Shown here piece by piece: positions 45,305-54,251 of a stretch of DNA of 64,000 nucleotides (position 1 is its first letter; each line of letters opens with the position of its first letter). The stretch is taken from assembly GCF_900186535.1 (NCBI RefSeq), contig NZ_FYDE01000004.1, positions 434,001 through 498,000 on the forward strand, read 5' to 3'. The notes under the pieces were generated by a model, which saw only the letters and a program-made list of their open reading frames with translations, was not told where the DNA came from and searched no databases. The position numbers and the translations under genes are program-made. The stretch is from Marasmitruncus massiliensis (GTDB taxonomy: Bacteria > Bacillota > Clostridia > Oscillospirales > Ruminococcaceae).

Positions 45305-46126
45305 TTATTCTTCTTCAATGGTGTATTTGAGAAACCCATCTGCGTCGTAATCGGAATCTTCAATTTCCCGTTTTTCGCCAGTCTTAGAATTATAAAAATA
45401 ACTATCGCTTTGTCTTATTCCGGGAGGGGCATCTTCCCATAGCTTACCTGTCTTTAAAAATTCTTTCCATTCCTCTGTAAATACGGACCAGCGTATAGTA
45501 TAGTTGGAAAGCGGCCGATAAGAGGAGATTTCTTCTGTTGATGAGATGAGTTCGTCTGCAACATCGGATTTTCTATGAAGCCGTAAAATTGTAAAATCTG
45601 AGTTTTCTCTCACAAAATAAATCAGTTCACGGCTTGCCAGAATGTGATCGATGGGATATGGATCTTCATAAATGAATTGCTGATTTTCCCCATTCTCATC
45701 CGTTTGAATGATTTTATGATGGTCTACAATAAATATAGGCTTCCCATATACTAATGTATAAGCGTTTACTGAACCCAAATGGTCAGAAATGATTGTTTGG
45801 TCTATCTGCTCATTGGTCAAACTAAATTTAAATCTGACAACGGAACCATCCTCTTTCACATCATAGAAATATTCGTCGTCTACTGTTCGCGACTCGTCTA
45901 TCCATTTACGCTCTTTTGAAAAATATTCATCGTAATCCATTTCTTCAAGAGGCAAATCAGACTTTATTGAACTGGATATTTCACTGTTCTGGCTAATACT
46001 GCTTTCGCTGCTATTAGCAACTTCACTTTTGCCGCAGCCCGCTGATATGCAGCAGAAGAGGATACAGCTACAAAGCCGGAGGATCGCCTGTCGGTTAAAT
46101 TGTTTTATTTTAACCACTACTTTCAA
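45305..46126 (-). CDS. Lipoprotein of the accessory island, paralogue 2
   Basis: This is a 273-residue protein with a lipoprotein signal (FCCISAGC, lipobox Cys near 31), a Ser-rich linker (about 35-60) and a beta-rich domain paralogous to the lipoprotein at 43102 (shared EEMDYDEYFSKERKW block, and an EEWKEF / PEWLEY block near the end). Similarity between the two is modest, so the duplication is older than that of the membrane protein. It is the first gene of the lipoprotein-secreted-membrane cassette on the minus strand. Confidence 0.65.
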   Translation of the reverse strand: MKVVVKIKQFNRQAILRLCSCILFCCISAGCGKSEVANSSESSISQNSEISSSIKSDLPLEEMDYDEYFSKERKWIDESRTVDDEYFYDVKEDGSVVRFKFSLTNEQIDQTIISDHLGSVNAYTLVYGKPIFIVDHHKIIQTDENGENQQFIYEDPYPIDHILASRELIYFVRENSDFTILRLHRKSDVADELISSTEEISSYRPLSNYTIRWSVFTEEWKEFLKTGKLWEDAPPGIRQSDSYFYNSKTGEKREIEDSDYDADGFLKYTIEEE

Positions 46127-46454
46127 GTTTCAAAATCAATGATAGTTCTTTATTTGGATGAGAAAATATGTTTATTAAATTTACTGGCCCAACGGACTCA
46201 CCTCTTTCACTTGTTATAATAAGGGTAGCACAGTTCTTTCCATAAAAGCCAAAAAATGCAGAATTGACCGGTTTTCTTGTCTGTCTTACATCGAGTTCAC
46301 AAATTGTTAATAAAGTAAATAATCTATTCATATTTTCGCCGGATTATGAAACTGAAAAATAGAATATTTCCTCTGCTTTACAAGCGGCTGAAAAAATAGT
46401 ATACTAAAATATCTGGGTTTATCAGAATGATTGAAGATAAGGAATGGTGGAACC
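46127..46454. other. Intergenic region at the island edge, with short repeat motif copy 3
   Basis: It contains the third copy of the short island motif (46182-46210, GGCCCAACGGACTCACCTCT) upstream of lipoprotein 2, then AT-rich sequence up to prfB. No convincing ORF is seen. Promoters for lipoprotein 2 and prfB should be here. Confidence 0.45.
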
Positions 46455-47579
46455 ATGTTACAGTTTGAAGAACTGCGGCTGCGGCTGGAAGGGCGCAAGG
46501 CGGAACTGGAAGACCTTGCAAATGCCATCGGCTATGAAGGGCTAAAGCGCCGCGTGGAAGAACTGGAACGCCGGGCCGGTGAGCCGGACTTTTGGAATGA
46601 CCTGGAGAAATCTCAGGCAAACCAGCAGGAAACCGCACGGCTGAAAAATAAAATTGCCGCATATGACGGGCTGAAAACACTGTATGACGACACGCTGACG
46701 CTGATTGAGCTGGCCGATGAGGAGGGGGACGAATCCTCCTACCCGGAAGCTCTGGCGGACTGCGAGAAGTTTGAAAAAGATCTGGAAAGTCAGAAGCTGG
46801 CCACTTTACTGATCGGCGAATACGACTCCAACAATGCCATTTTGACGTTCCACGCGGGCGCAGGCGGCACCGAAGCGCAGGACTGGGCGCAGATGCTTTA
46901 CCGCATGTATACCCGCTGGGCTGAGCGGCATGGATTCCAATACCGTATCCTCGATTATCTGGACGGGGATGAGGCAGGGCTGAAAAGCGCCTCCATCATG
47001 ATCGAAGGGGAAAACGCCTACGGTTTTCTGCGTTCGGAAGCCGGGGTACACCGCCTTGTGCGTATCTCGCCGTTTGATGCTTCCGGGCGCCGGCACACCT
47101 CTTTCGCTTCGCTGGAGGTGATGCCGGAGCTTCCCGACGACCTGACGGTGGAAATCAGGCCGGAGGACATTAAAATGGATGTGTTTCGTTCCAGCGGCGC
47201 GGGCGGCCAGCATATCAACAAAACTTCCTCCGCGGTGCGTCTGACCCACATCCCGACCGGCATCGTGGTTTCCTGCCAGAACGAGCGCAGCCAGTTTCAG
47301 AACAGAGACATGTGTATGAAAATGCTGACTGCAAAGCTGCTTGAAATCAAGGAGCGCGAGCATCTGGCAAATATCAATGAAATCAAGGGCGACCAGATGG
47401 CAATCGGCTGGGGCAGCCAGATCCGTTCGTATGTGTTTATGCCGTACACACTTGCGAAAGACCATCGCACAGGGTTTGAAAACGGCAACATCAATGGGGT
47501 GATGGACGGAGACCTCGACGGATTTATCAATGCCTATCTAAAGGCTGCCAGCTTAGGAACACTGGGACAGGTTGATTAA
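46455..47579 (+). CDS. prfB: Peptide chain release factor 2, without programmed frameshift
   Basis: This 374-residue RF2 reads UGA/UAA stops. It has the N-terminal coiled coil (RRVEELERRAGEPDFWND), the GGQ peptidyl hydrolysis motif (RSSGAGGQHINKT, near 250) and the RF2-type SPF recognition tripeptide (RISPFDASGRRHTSF, near 205). Many bacteria carry an in-frame UGA near codon 25; here the frame is continuous through that region (ANAIGYEGLKRR), so the autoregulatory frameshift is absent. The ATG at 46455 has GGTGG upstream; the TTG at 46431 is less likely. Confidence 0.95.
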   Translation: MLQFEELRLRLEGRKAELEDLANAIGYEGLKRRVEELERRAGEPDFWNDLEKSQANQQETARLKNKIAAYDGLKTLYDDTLTLIELADEEGDESSYPEALADCEKFEKDLESQKLATLLIGEYDSNNAILTFHAGAGGTEAQDWAQMLYRMYTRWAERHGFQYRILDYLDGDEAGLKSASIMIEGENAYGFLRSEAGVHRLVRISPFDASGRRHTSFASLEVMPELPDDLTVEIRPEDIKMDVFRSSGAGGQHINKTSSAVRLTHIPTGIVVSCQNERSQFQNRDMCMKMLTAKLLEIKEREHLANINEIKGDQMAIGWGSQIRSYVFMPYTLAKDHRTGFENGNINGVMDGDLDGFINAYLKAASLGTLGQVD

Positions 47580-47702
47580 AAGAATAGGAACCGCCGGAAG
47601 GCGGAAGCGGGAAGCTTGCTCAATTTGATGAAAATTGAGTAAGTTTTTCTATTTTTGCCAACAATACTATCTGCCGGAAAATTTGAAAGCAGGTGATTTT
47701 GA

Positions 47703-49307
47703 TTGGGAAAAAGGACAGTTGCAATTTATTTTACAGTCATCATTCTGTTTACAGGGATTCTTTGCCGCATCTACGCGCTTTCTATGGGGGATTCCCTCGC
47801 GTCCGTCGCCCATGCGCAAAGCAGCTATCTCTTAGATGTGGATAATACGCGGGGAATGATCTATGACTGCAATTTAAAGCCGCTTGTAGGGACAGAGCGG
47901 CGTTCGGTTGCCGCTGTGCAGCCGTCGCCTGAAGCGTTTACCGCACTTGCCGAGGCGGCGCAGGAAACCGGTGAGGCGTTTAACCTGGATGGGAAAAACA
48001 CAAAGCCCTATCTGATTACCCCGGAAAAAACAGCTGTCTACGCCAAAGGGGTTGAAATGTTCGATGCTGTCAAACGCTATGGCACCTGGCAGATCGCGCC
48101 GCACATCATCGGTTATCTCAATCCCGGAAAAACAGATGGGGCCGCCGGAATCGAGATGGCGTATAACGCGTATTTAAAGCAGCACAGCGGGAAGCTCCAG
48201 CTGCGCTATCGGCTGGACGCGCTTGGGCGCGCGATGCTCAGCGAAGCCCCTGAGATTGTTCAGGACAACTATCAGGATAAGGGCGGTGTGGCGCTGACTT
48301 TGGACGCGGATATCCAGCGTGTGGCCGAACGGGCGATGCAGCAGGTTGAGAAGGGCGCTGCGGTTGTCATGGATGTCAATACCGGCGATATCAAGGCTTC
48401 TGTTTCGGTACCCGTATTTGACCCGAACAATCTTGCGGCAAGCCTCAAGAATCCGGCCAGTCCGTTTGTCAACCGCGCTTTTTCCCAGTACAGCGTAGGC
48501 TCGACCTTCAAACTTGTAACGGCGGCCGCGGCGCTGGAAAACGGGTTTGGACGCTATACGCCCTATTACTGCAACGGATATATTGATGTGGAAGGGAATC
48601 GTTTCAACTGCCACTGGCGTACGGGGCATGGGGAGCTTGATCTGCAGCGCGCGATCGAAGTATCCTGCAACCCGTTTTTTATCCATCTGGGGCTTGAGAC
48701 AGGGGGCAAGCGCATCGCTTCTCTGGCCCGCGATATAGGATTTGGGAAGGCGGCTGTTTTCAGCGACGACATCCGCACCCAGAGCGGGACATTGCCCCGG
48801 GACGATGAACTGGAGCAGCCCGCGGCGGTTGGTAATTTTTCTTTTGGGCAGGGCAGGCTGACTGCTACCCCCATCCAGATCGCTCAGATGATTTCCGTAA
48901 TTGCCAACGGGGGCTATACGGTGACGCCTCGCCTTGTGGAGGGCTTCACCGAGGATGGGGAGACTATTGCCCAGCACACAACGGTTTACGCGCCCAACCG
49001 TGTCATTAACGAGCGCACATCCCGGATTTTGAGGGAAGCGCTTGTTTCCAATGTGGTAAACGGGAGCGGCAAAGCGGCAACCCCTATGAACGGTTTGGCG
49101 GGAGGGAAAACCGCTTCCGCGCAGACCGGCATCTATGAATCAGACGGGGAGACGGAAATCGTCCATGCGTGGTTTGCGGGCTATTATCCGGCTGAAACGC
49201 CGCTCTATGCGATCGTTGTGCTTGTAGAGGGCGGGGACTCAGGCGGGGATACTGCCGCGCCGATTTTTAAAGAGATCACCGACGGTATCTATCTTTCCAA
49301 ACTTTGA
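47703..49307 (+). CDS. Class B penicillin-binding protein (transpeptidase), KTG box altered
   Basis: This 534-residue protein has an N-terminal membrane anchor (about 5-25), a short dimerisation-type region (NTRGMIYDCNLKPL) and a transpeptidase domain. The active site has STFK (Ser near 267, YSVGSTFKLVTAA) and SCN (near 321). The third motif reads GGKTASAQTG instead of KTGTAQ (near 469). It cross-links peptidoglycan outside the membrane. It is smaller than typical PBP2 and lacks PASTA domains. The TTG start has GCAGGTGA about seven bases upstream. Elongation versus sporulation role is open. Confidence 0.88.
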   Translation: MGKRTVAIYFTVIILFTGILCRIYALSMGDSLASVAHAQSSYLLDVDNTRGMIYDCNLKPLVGTERRSVAAVQPSPEAFTALAEAAQETGEAFNLDGKNTKPYLITPEKTAVYAKGVEMFDAVKRYGTWQIAPHIIGYLNPGKTDGAAGIEMAYNAYLKQHSGKLQLRYRLDALGRAMLSEAPEIVQDNYQDKGGVALTLDADIQRVAERAMQQVEKGAAVVMDVNTGDIKASVSVPVFDPNNLAASLKNPASPFVNRAFSQYSVGSTFKLVTAAAALENGFGRYTPYYCNGYIDVEGNRFNCHWRTGHGELDLQRAIEVSCNPFFIHLGLETGGKRIASLARDIGFGKAAVFSDDIRTQSGTLPRDDELEQPAAVGNFSFGQGRLTATPIQIAQMISVIANGGYTVTPRLVEGFTEDGETIAQHTTVYAPNRVINERTSRILREALVSNVVNGSGKAATPMNGLAGGKTASAQTGIYESDGETEIVHAWFAGYYPAETPLYAIVVLVEGGDSGGDTAAPIFKEITDGIYLSKL

Positions 49308-49500
49308 TATGCTCTTGTAATGGCAGCCGGATTACGGTATAATGAAAAACAAATAACAGTTTATTCCAAGGCTATCACCTGCTGGTGTTTCCCTGCGCCG
49401 CCCGGCCGAAAATAAAGAGACGCAGCCATGGCAAGCGCTCTGTTTTCTTGGTATGATTGGTATTTTGAGGGAGGCCAGACAACTGTTTGGAGGGTAGATG

Positions 49501-50367
49501 ATGAACCCATTTGTTTTAGTAACAGATTCCAATGCGGATATGGTCCCGGGGTTTGCTGCAGCAAATCATGTGACAGAAATGGAGCTCACCTATACAATAG
49601 ACGGAAAAACCCATCGCTGCCATGACCCGGAACTGTCCAGGCCGGATTTTTATGCGCTGATGCGTTCCGGCAAAATGCCCATAACGGCTCAGATCAACCT
49701 GGAAGACGCAATAGCAAAACTGACGCCGCTTTTGGACGCGGGGAACGACGTGCTGGCAATCATGTTTTCTTCGGCGTTGTCGGGAACCTTTAACAGTGTG
49801 CGTCTGGCGGCGGAGGAATTGTCGGCAAAGTATCCGAATCAGCGGCTGGTCGTTTTGGATTCCCTGTGCGCGTCGGCGGGACAGGGGCTGCTGCTTGACC
49901 GCGCCGTGCGGTATCAGGAAGCAGGGATGACATTGGAGGAATGCGAGGCAAAAATCCGGGACGATATTCCCCATATGGCGCACTTGTTTACGGTGGACGA
50001 CCTGTTTCATCTGCACCGCGGGGGCCGCGTGTCGGTTACCGCCGCGGTGGTCGGTTCCATGCTTGGCATTAAGCCGGTTCTCCATGTTGATGACGCCGGA
50101 CGGCTGGTGCCGACAGGAAAAGTGCGGGGGAGGAAAGCCTCTTTACTGACGTTGGTAGACAATATGGAAAAACAGATGGACAGAGAGCGCTGCGACAGGT
50201 TTTTTATCAGCCACGGGGACTGCATTGATGACGCGCAGTTTGTGGCGGATGAAATATCGCGCCGGTTTGGAATCAAAAATTACAGCATCAGCTATGTCGG
50301 CCCGACAGTCGGGGCGCATTCGGGGCCGGGTACCGTGGCGCTTTTCTTTTACGCGAAGCAGCGATAA
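49501..50367 (+). CDS. DegV-family fatty-acid-binding protein
   Basis: This 288-residue protein has typical DegV features: FVLVTDSNADMVPG at the start, TAQINLEDA, MFSSALSGTFNSVRLAAEEL (about 90-109), LHRGGRVS, and a PTVGAHSGPGTVALFF end. DegV proteins bind fatty acids for the FakA kinase in many Firmicutes; no fakA is present here. The ATG at 49501 has GGAGGG seven bases upstream. It stands just before the SRP RNA gene. Confidence 0.92.
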   Translation: MNPFVLVTDSNADMVPGFAAANHVTEMELTYTIDGKTHRCHDPELSRPDFYALMRSGKMPITAQINLEDAIAKLTPLLDAGNDVLAIMFSSALSGTFNSVRLAAEELSAKYPNQRLVVLDSLCASAGQGLLLDRAVRYQEAGMTLEECEAKIRDDIPHMAHLFTVDDLFHLHRGGRVSVTAAVVGSMLGIKPVLHVDDAGRLVPTGKVRGRKASLLTLVDNMEKQMDRERCDRFFISHGDCIDDAQFVADEISRRFGIKNYSISYVGPTVGAHSGPGTVALFFYAKQR

Positions 50368-50384
50368 CGTTCTTTTGCAAGGGC

Positions 50385-50413
50385 TTGAAATCTGCCCGAC
50401 GCTGTGTTATAAT
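50385..50413 (+). promoter_or_regulatory. Strong sigma-A promoter of the SRP RNA gene
   Basis: TTGAAA (50385-50390) and TATAAT (50408-50413) have a 17-base spacer; a start near 50420 is expected. Confidence 0.85.
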
Positions 50414-50419
50414 AGCACA

Positions 50420-50592
50420 GCGTCTTATGAATAAGATTCAGCATGACCGATGTGTGCCCAGACATGCGGGTATGCGGGTCCTGTGCGACAGAGCACCGTG
50501 AACCATGTCAGGCGGGGAACCGAGCAGCATTAAGCGGTTTGTGATGTGCGCCGCAGGTAATCTGCGTGCCCGCATATGTGGGCATACATTTT
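50420..50592 (+). ncRNA. ffs: Signal recognition particle RNA (4.5S/scRNA type)
   Basis: The conserved domain IV is present: CCATGTCAGG near 50503, GGGGAACC and GAGCAGC near 50522, flanked by complementary arms. The RNA ends pair: TGTGCCCAGACATGCGGG (from 50453) with CCCGCATATGTGGGCATA (to about 50586), followed by a T-run. It lies directly upstream of dnaX, as in other Firmicutes. It binds Ffh for membrane targeting of nascent proteins. The mature 5' end may be nearer 50453. Confidence 0.88.
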
Positions 50593-50619
50593 TTATATCC
50601 GGAATGGCAGGTGAGGAAT

Positions 50620-52227
50620 ATGTATCAGGCGCTTTATCGAAAATGGCGTCCGCGCGATTTTGATGATGTGGTGGGACAGGAGCATATTACCGTCACGTTG
50701 AAGCATGAGGTCGCTTCCGGAAAATTTTCACACGCTTACCTGTTCACCGGTTCCCGGGGAACGGGTAAAACGAGTTGTTCCAAAATCGTGGCAAAGGCGG
50801 TCAACTGTCTTCATCCAAAAGACGGAAACCCCTGCAACGAGTGTGAAATCTGCCGCGGGATTGATGACGGTTCCATTTTGGATGTGGCGGAAATTGATGC
50901 GGCCAGCAACAACGGCGTGGACAACATCAGGCAGCTGCGCGAGGAAGCGTACTTTATGCCTGCTGTGGCAAAATACCGGGTTTACATTCTCGATGAATGC
51001 CATATGCTTTCTCCCGGCGCGGTCAACGCGCTGCTGAAAATTCTGGAGGAGCCTCCCGAGCACGTCATTTTTATTCTTGCCACTACGGAAATCCATAAGG
51101 TCTTGCCAACCATCCTGTCCCGCTGCCAGCGATTTGACTTTAAGCGGATCAAATCCCGCACCATTGCGGACAGGCTGCTCTATGTCTGCGGGCAGGAACA
51201 GGTCGTGATTGATGATGACGCCGCGATGCTGATTGCCCGTCTTTCCGACGGCGGCATGCGCGACGCGCTGTCCCTGCTGGACCTGTGCATCTCCTATGGC
51301 GATGCGATTACCGGGGAGGTTGTGACAAAGGCGGCCGGGCTGTCCGGGCAGGAGCCGCTTTTCCGGATGGCGGACGCGACGGCGGCCGGCAACCCGTCGG
51401 AAGCGCTGGTGATTCTGGATGCGCTGAGCGAAAATTCCGTGGACTATGTCCGGCTGTGCGAACAGCTTGTCAGCCACTATCGGAATCTCATGATTGCCCG
51501 GACGGTGAAAGAGCCGGACGACCTGATTCAGGCGACACCGGAGGATTTGCAGCTGCTGTATAAGCAGGCCAAGGAGATTCCGCTTGCCAGGGTGATGTAT
51601 TCCATTGACGTGCTGCAGGAAACCATGGGAAAGCTGTCCAGAACCGCGTTCAAGCGCACGGAATTTGAGATGGCTTTGATCCGCCTGTGTGACGCCAGAA
51701 TGGGCAACGGCATGGAAGGCCTTGCGGAACGGATTGACAAGCTGGAAAAAATGATCCGGACAGGTGCAGGCACTGCGGCGCCCCAGCCTGTTCAGTCTAC
51801 CGCCGATGTCAGACCGGTTTTGCAGGCGGAGCCGCCGGTTGCTTCCGCAAAACCGGAGAAAAGCGCTAAATCGGCCGTTCAGGCCGCAGGCAAGGAAGTG
51901 GAACCCTTTTCTCAGTGGGCGGAGGTTTTATCGGAGCTTCAGAAGATCAACGGTGCGCTTCATGGCGCAATGATCGATTCCTGCGCTTACACTTCGGAAG
52001 ACATGATGCTCATTGACTGCAAGAACGAAATGTTCCTGACGCTGCTCCGTACCAGCATGGCGGCCAAGGAAAGCCTGCGCAGCGCGATTCTGTCCGTAAC
52101 CGGACAGAAATATAATTTAGGCCCTTATAATCCCGAAAAGCATGCCGTGGCTCAAAAGGCTTCCGACCCGCTGATGGGGATGTTGAAGAAGGCAAGTGCA
52201 CTGAGTGTGCCGGTCGATCTGAAATAA
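50620..52227 (+). CDS. dnaX: DNA polymerase III gamma/tau subunit
   Basis: This 535-residue clamp-loader ATPase has MYQALYRKWRPRDFDDVVGQ at the start, Walker A GSRGTGKTS near 45, a zinc module (CNECEICRGID), Walker B with VYILDECHMLS, sensor TILSRCQRFDF, and a C-terminal tau-like region after an Ala/Pro linker. The ATG at 50620 has AGGTGAGG upstream; the longer ORF start at 50566 lies inside the SRP RNA. The downstream genes ybaB and recR form the conserved dnaX-ybaB-recR cluster. Confidence 0.96.
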   Translation: MYQALYRKWRPRDFDDVVGQEHITVTLKHEVASGKFSHAYLFTGSRGTGKTSCSKIVAKAVNCLHPKDGNPCNECEICRGIDDGSILDVAEIDAASNNGVDNIRQLREEAYFMPAVAKYRVYILDECHMLSPGAVNALLKILEEPPEHVIFILATTEIHKVLPTILSRCQRFDFKRIKSRTIADRLLYVCGQEQVVIDDDAAMLIARLSDGGMRDALSLLDLCISYGDAITGEVVTKAAGLSGQEPLFRMADATAAGNPSEALVILDALSENSVDYVRLCEQLVSHYRNLMIARTVKEPDDLIQATPEDLQLLYKQAKEIPLARVMYSIDVLQETMGKLSRTAFKRTEFEMALIRLCDARMGNGMEGLAERIDKLEKMIRTGAGTAAPQPVQSTADVRPVLQAEPPVASAKPEKSAKSAVQAAGKEVEPFSQWAEVLSELQKINGALHGAMIDSCAYTSEDMMLIDCKNEMFLTLLRTSMAAKESLRSAILSVTGQKYNLGPYNPEKHAVAQKASDPLMGMLKKASALSVPVDLK

Positions 52228-52253
52228 AAGATGAAATTTTGGAGGAACTTACC

Positions 52254-52601
52254 GTGAAAGCAAGATTGCCACAGGGGATGGGAGGCGGCCCCCAGAATAT
52301 GAACGCCATGATCCGCCAGGCTCAGAAAATGCAGGAAGACATGAAGAAAAAGCAGGAAGAGCTGGAACAGATGGAATTTACCACAACTTCCGGAGGCGGC
52401 ATGGTTGAGGTTGTCATCAGCGGGAAGAAAGAGATCAGGTCCATTTCTCTGAAGCCGGAAATTGTTGACCCGGAAGATATTGAAATGCTGCAGGATTTGA
52501 TGGTCGCCGCCGTGAACGAGGCAATCCGGTCTGTTGAGGAAAAGTCTGCCGCGGAAATGGAGAAAATCACCGGGAATCTGAATATCCCGGGGATGTTTTA
52601 A
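52254..52601 (+). CDS. YbaB/EbfC nucleoid-associated protein
   Basis: This 115-residue DNA-binding protein of the YbaB family (KARLPQGMGGGPQNMNAMIR, MQEDMKKKQEELEQM, SGGGMVEVVISGKKEIRSI) forms dimers that bind DNA along the nucleoid. The start is GTG at 52254, eight bases after TTGGAGG; the upstream TTG is part of that site. It lies between dnaX and recR. Confidence 0.95.
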   Translation: MKARLPQGMGGGPQNMNAMIRQAQKMQEDMKKKQEELEQMEFTTTSGGGMVEVVISGKKEIRSISLKPEIVDPEDIEMLQDLMVAAVNEAIRSVEEKSAAEMEKITGNLNIPGMF

Positions 52602-52609
52602 CAAAAACA

Positions 52610-53209
52610 ATGGCGTACAACGTTTTGCCGCTCACCAAACTGATCGAGCAGTTTGAACGCCTGCCCGGGATCGGCAGGAAATCCGCTCAGCGACTGGCGT
52701 TCTATGTGCTGTCTCTTCCGAAGGAGAGGGCGCAGCAGTTTGCGGATGCAATTGTGGAAGCCCATGAAAAGATCAAAAAATGCAAGGTGTGCCAAAGCCT
52801 GACGGAAAGTGAGCTTTGCCCGATTTGTGCGGACCAGGCCCGTGACCGGAGTATCGTCTGCGTGGTGGAAAACTCGCAGGATGTCATTGCATTTGAGCGC
52901 ACCAAAGAATATCACGGGCTCTATCATGTGCTGCATGGGCTGATTTCGCCGATGGACGGAATCGGGCCTGATCAGCTTTATATAAAAGAACTGATTGCAA
53001 GGATGGGCGACGGCGTGATCAGGGAAGTGGTGATGGCCACAAGCCCCACTGTGGAGGGGGAAGCTACTGCAATGTATATTGCCCGGCTCCTGAAACCGAT
53101 GAATGTGCGGGTAACACGGCTTGCCTATGGGATTCCGGTGGGCAGCAACCTTGAATATGCGGATGAGGTAACGCTTTATCGCGCGCTTGAAGGCCGCAGT
53201 GAAATCTGA
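52610..53209 (+). CDS. recR: Recombination protein RecR
   Basis: This 199-residue recombination mediator has a helix-hairpin-helix (LIEQFERLPGIGRKSAQRLA, about 8-27), a zinc finger (CKVCQSLTESELCPIC, about 56-71) and a Toprim domain (VCVVENSQDVIAFE, TVEGEATAMYIARLL). It works with RecO/RecF to load RecA at gaps. It begins eight bases after ybaB. A terminator follows. Confidence 0.96.
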   Translation: MAYNVLPLTKLIEQFERLPGIGRKSAQRLAFYVLSLPKERAQQFADAIVEAHEKIKKCKVCQSLTESELCPICADQARDRSIVCVVENSQDVIAFERTKEYHGLYHVLHGLISPMDGIGPDQLYIKELIARMGDGVIREVVMATSPTVEGEATAMYIARLLKPMNVRVTRLAYGIPVGSNLEYADEVTLYRALEGRSEI

Positions 53210-53217
53210 TGCGGGGA

Positions 53218-53250
53218 ACAGCCTTTGCACAACTGTGCAAGGCTGTTTTT
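53218..53250 (+). terminator. Intrinsic terminator after recR
   Basis: ACAGCCTTTGCACA pairs with TGTGCAAGGCTGT (one bulge) and is followed by TTTT. It ends the SRP-dnaX-ybaB-recR region. Confidence 0.85.
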
Positions 53251-53304
53251 ATGTCAGGAATCCGATGATGCGATCTTATTTTGGGACAGAGGGGTTTATT
53301 CAGT

Positions 53305-54069
53305 ATGACAACAATGCAAATGATTCTGATTGTTTGCCCGCTTGTTTTTCTGGCGAGCTTTGTGGACAGCATCGCCGGAGGAGGCGGACTGATCAGTCTG
53401 CCGGCGTTTATGCTGACGGGAATGCCGGTACATATGGCATGCGGAAGCAACAAGTTTTCGGCTTGTGCCGGGAGTATTATATCCGCGGTTCGGTTTTATA
53501 AAAATGGCAAGATGCACGTCCTTGGAGCTGTCATTTCCGGAATTCTGGCGCTGGCCGGCGCGGCGATCGGCTCTAAACTGAACCTGATGATTGACAGCAG
53601 CACGCTGAAAAAGATATTCCTGATCATCCTTCCGGTTGTAGCGGTGTTTGTCCTGTTTGGAGGGAACAGCCGGCGAAGGAAAACCTTGCTGGAAGGCAAA
53701 AAGCTGTACCTGAGCTGTGCGCTGATTGGCTTTTTTATCGGGGCCTATGACGGATTGATCGGGCCCGGGACAGGCACCTTCATGATTTTCTGCTATACCA
53801 CTTTCGTGGGATTCGATTACGTAACCGCAAGCGGAAATGCAAAGGTTGCCAACCTGTCGTCCAATTTTGCAAGCATGGTGCTCTATCTTTTTGCGGGACA
53901 GATCCTCTTTTCAGTGACGGTTCCAGCGGCAATCTGCTGTATCTGCGGCGGCTGGCTGGGAAGCGGTATGGCCATTCAAAAAGGAAGTAAATTCATTAAG
54001 GCTATGCTGATTGTCGTGCTGATCGGGATTTTTGGAAAGCTGATTTGGGATTTACATTTATTTGGCTGA
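53305..54069 (+). CDS. TSUP-family (TauE/SafE) membrane transporter
   Basis: This 254-residue protein has about eight membrane helices and the two family repeats: SIAGGGGLISLPAFMLTG (about 21-38) and YDGLIGPGTGTFMIFCYTTF (about 148-167). TSUP proteins carry sulfite, sulfonates or related anions; the substrate is not visible. The ATG at 53305 has GAGGGG about ten bases upstream. It appears monocistronic. Confidence 0.88.
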   Translation: MTTMQMILIVCPLVFLASFVDSIAGGGGLISLPAFMLTGMPVHMACGSNKFSACAGSIISAVRFYKNGKMHVLGAVISGILALAGAAIGSKLNLMIDSSTLKKIFLIILPVVAVFVLFGGNSRRRKTLLEGKKLYLSCALIGFFIGAYDGLIGPGTGTFMIFCYTTFVGFDYVTASGNAKVANLSSNFASMVLYLFAGQILFSVTVPAAICCICGGWLGSGMAIQKGSKFIKAMLIVVLIGIFGKLIWDLHLFG

Positions 54070-54251
54070 AACGGCCCGTGTTGACGAACTATCGGAAAAA
54101 TGCTATGATAATCTGCGCGAAGCAATCTTTTTGCATCGTTTTTGACTCAATCTTCTGACTGCATGCTCACTCAACGCTGACAGAAGATTTGATTAAATTA
54201 GATATTTCGTGGCAAAATAAGGAAAGAACGGAAAAGAAAGGCTTTCAATCA

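Noticed and set aside
46110-46331. 73-codon minus-strand ORF upstream of lipoprotein 2
   Set aside because: No ribosome site or family; it overlaps the lipoprotein start and the short repeat motif.
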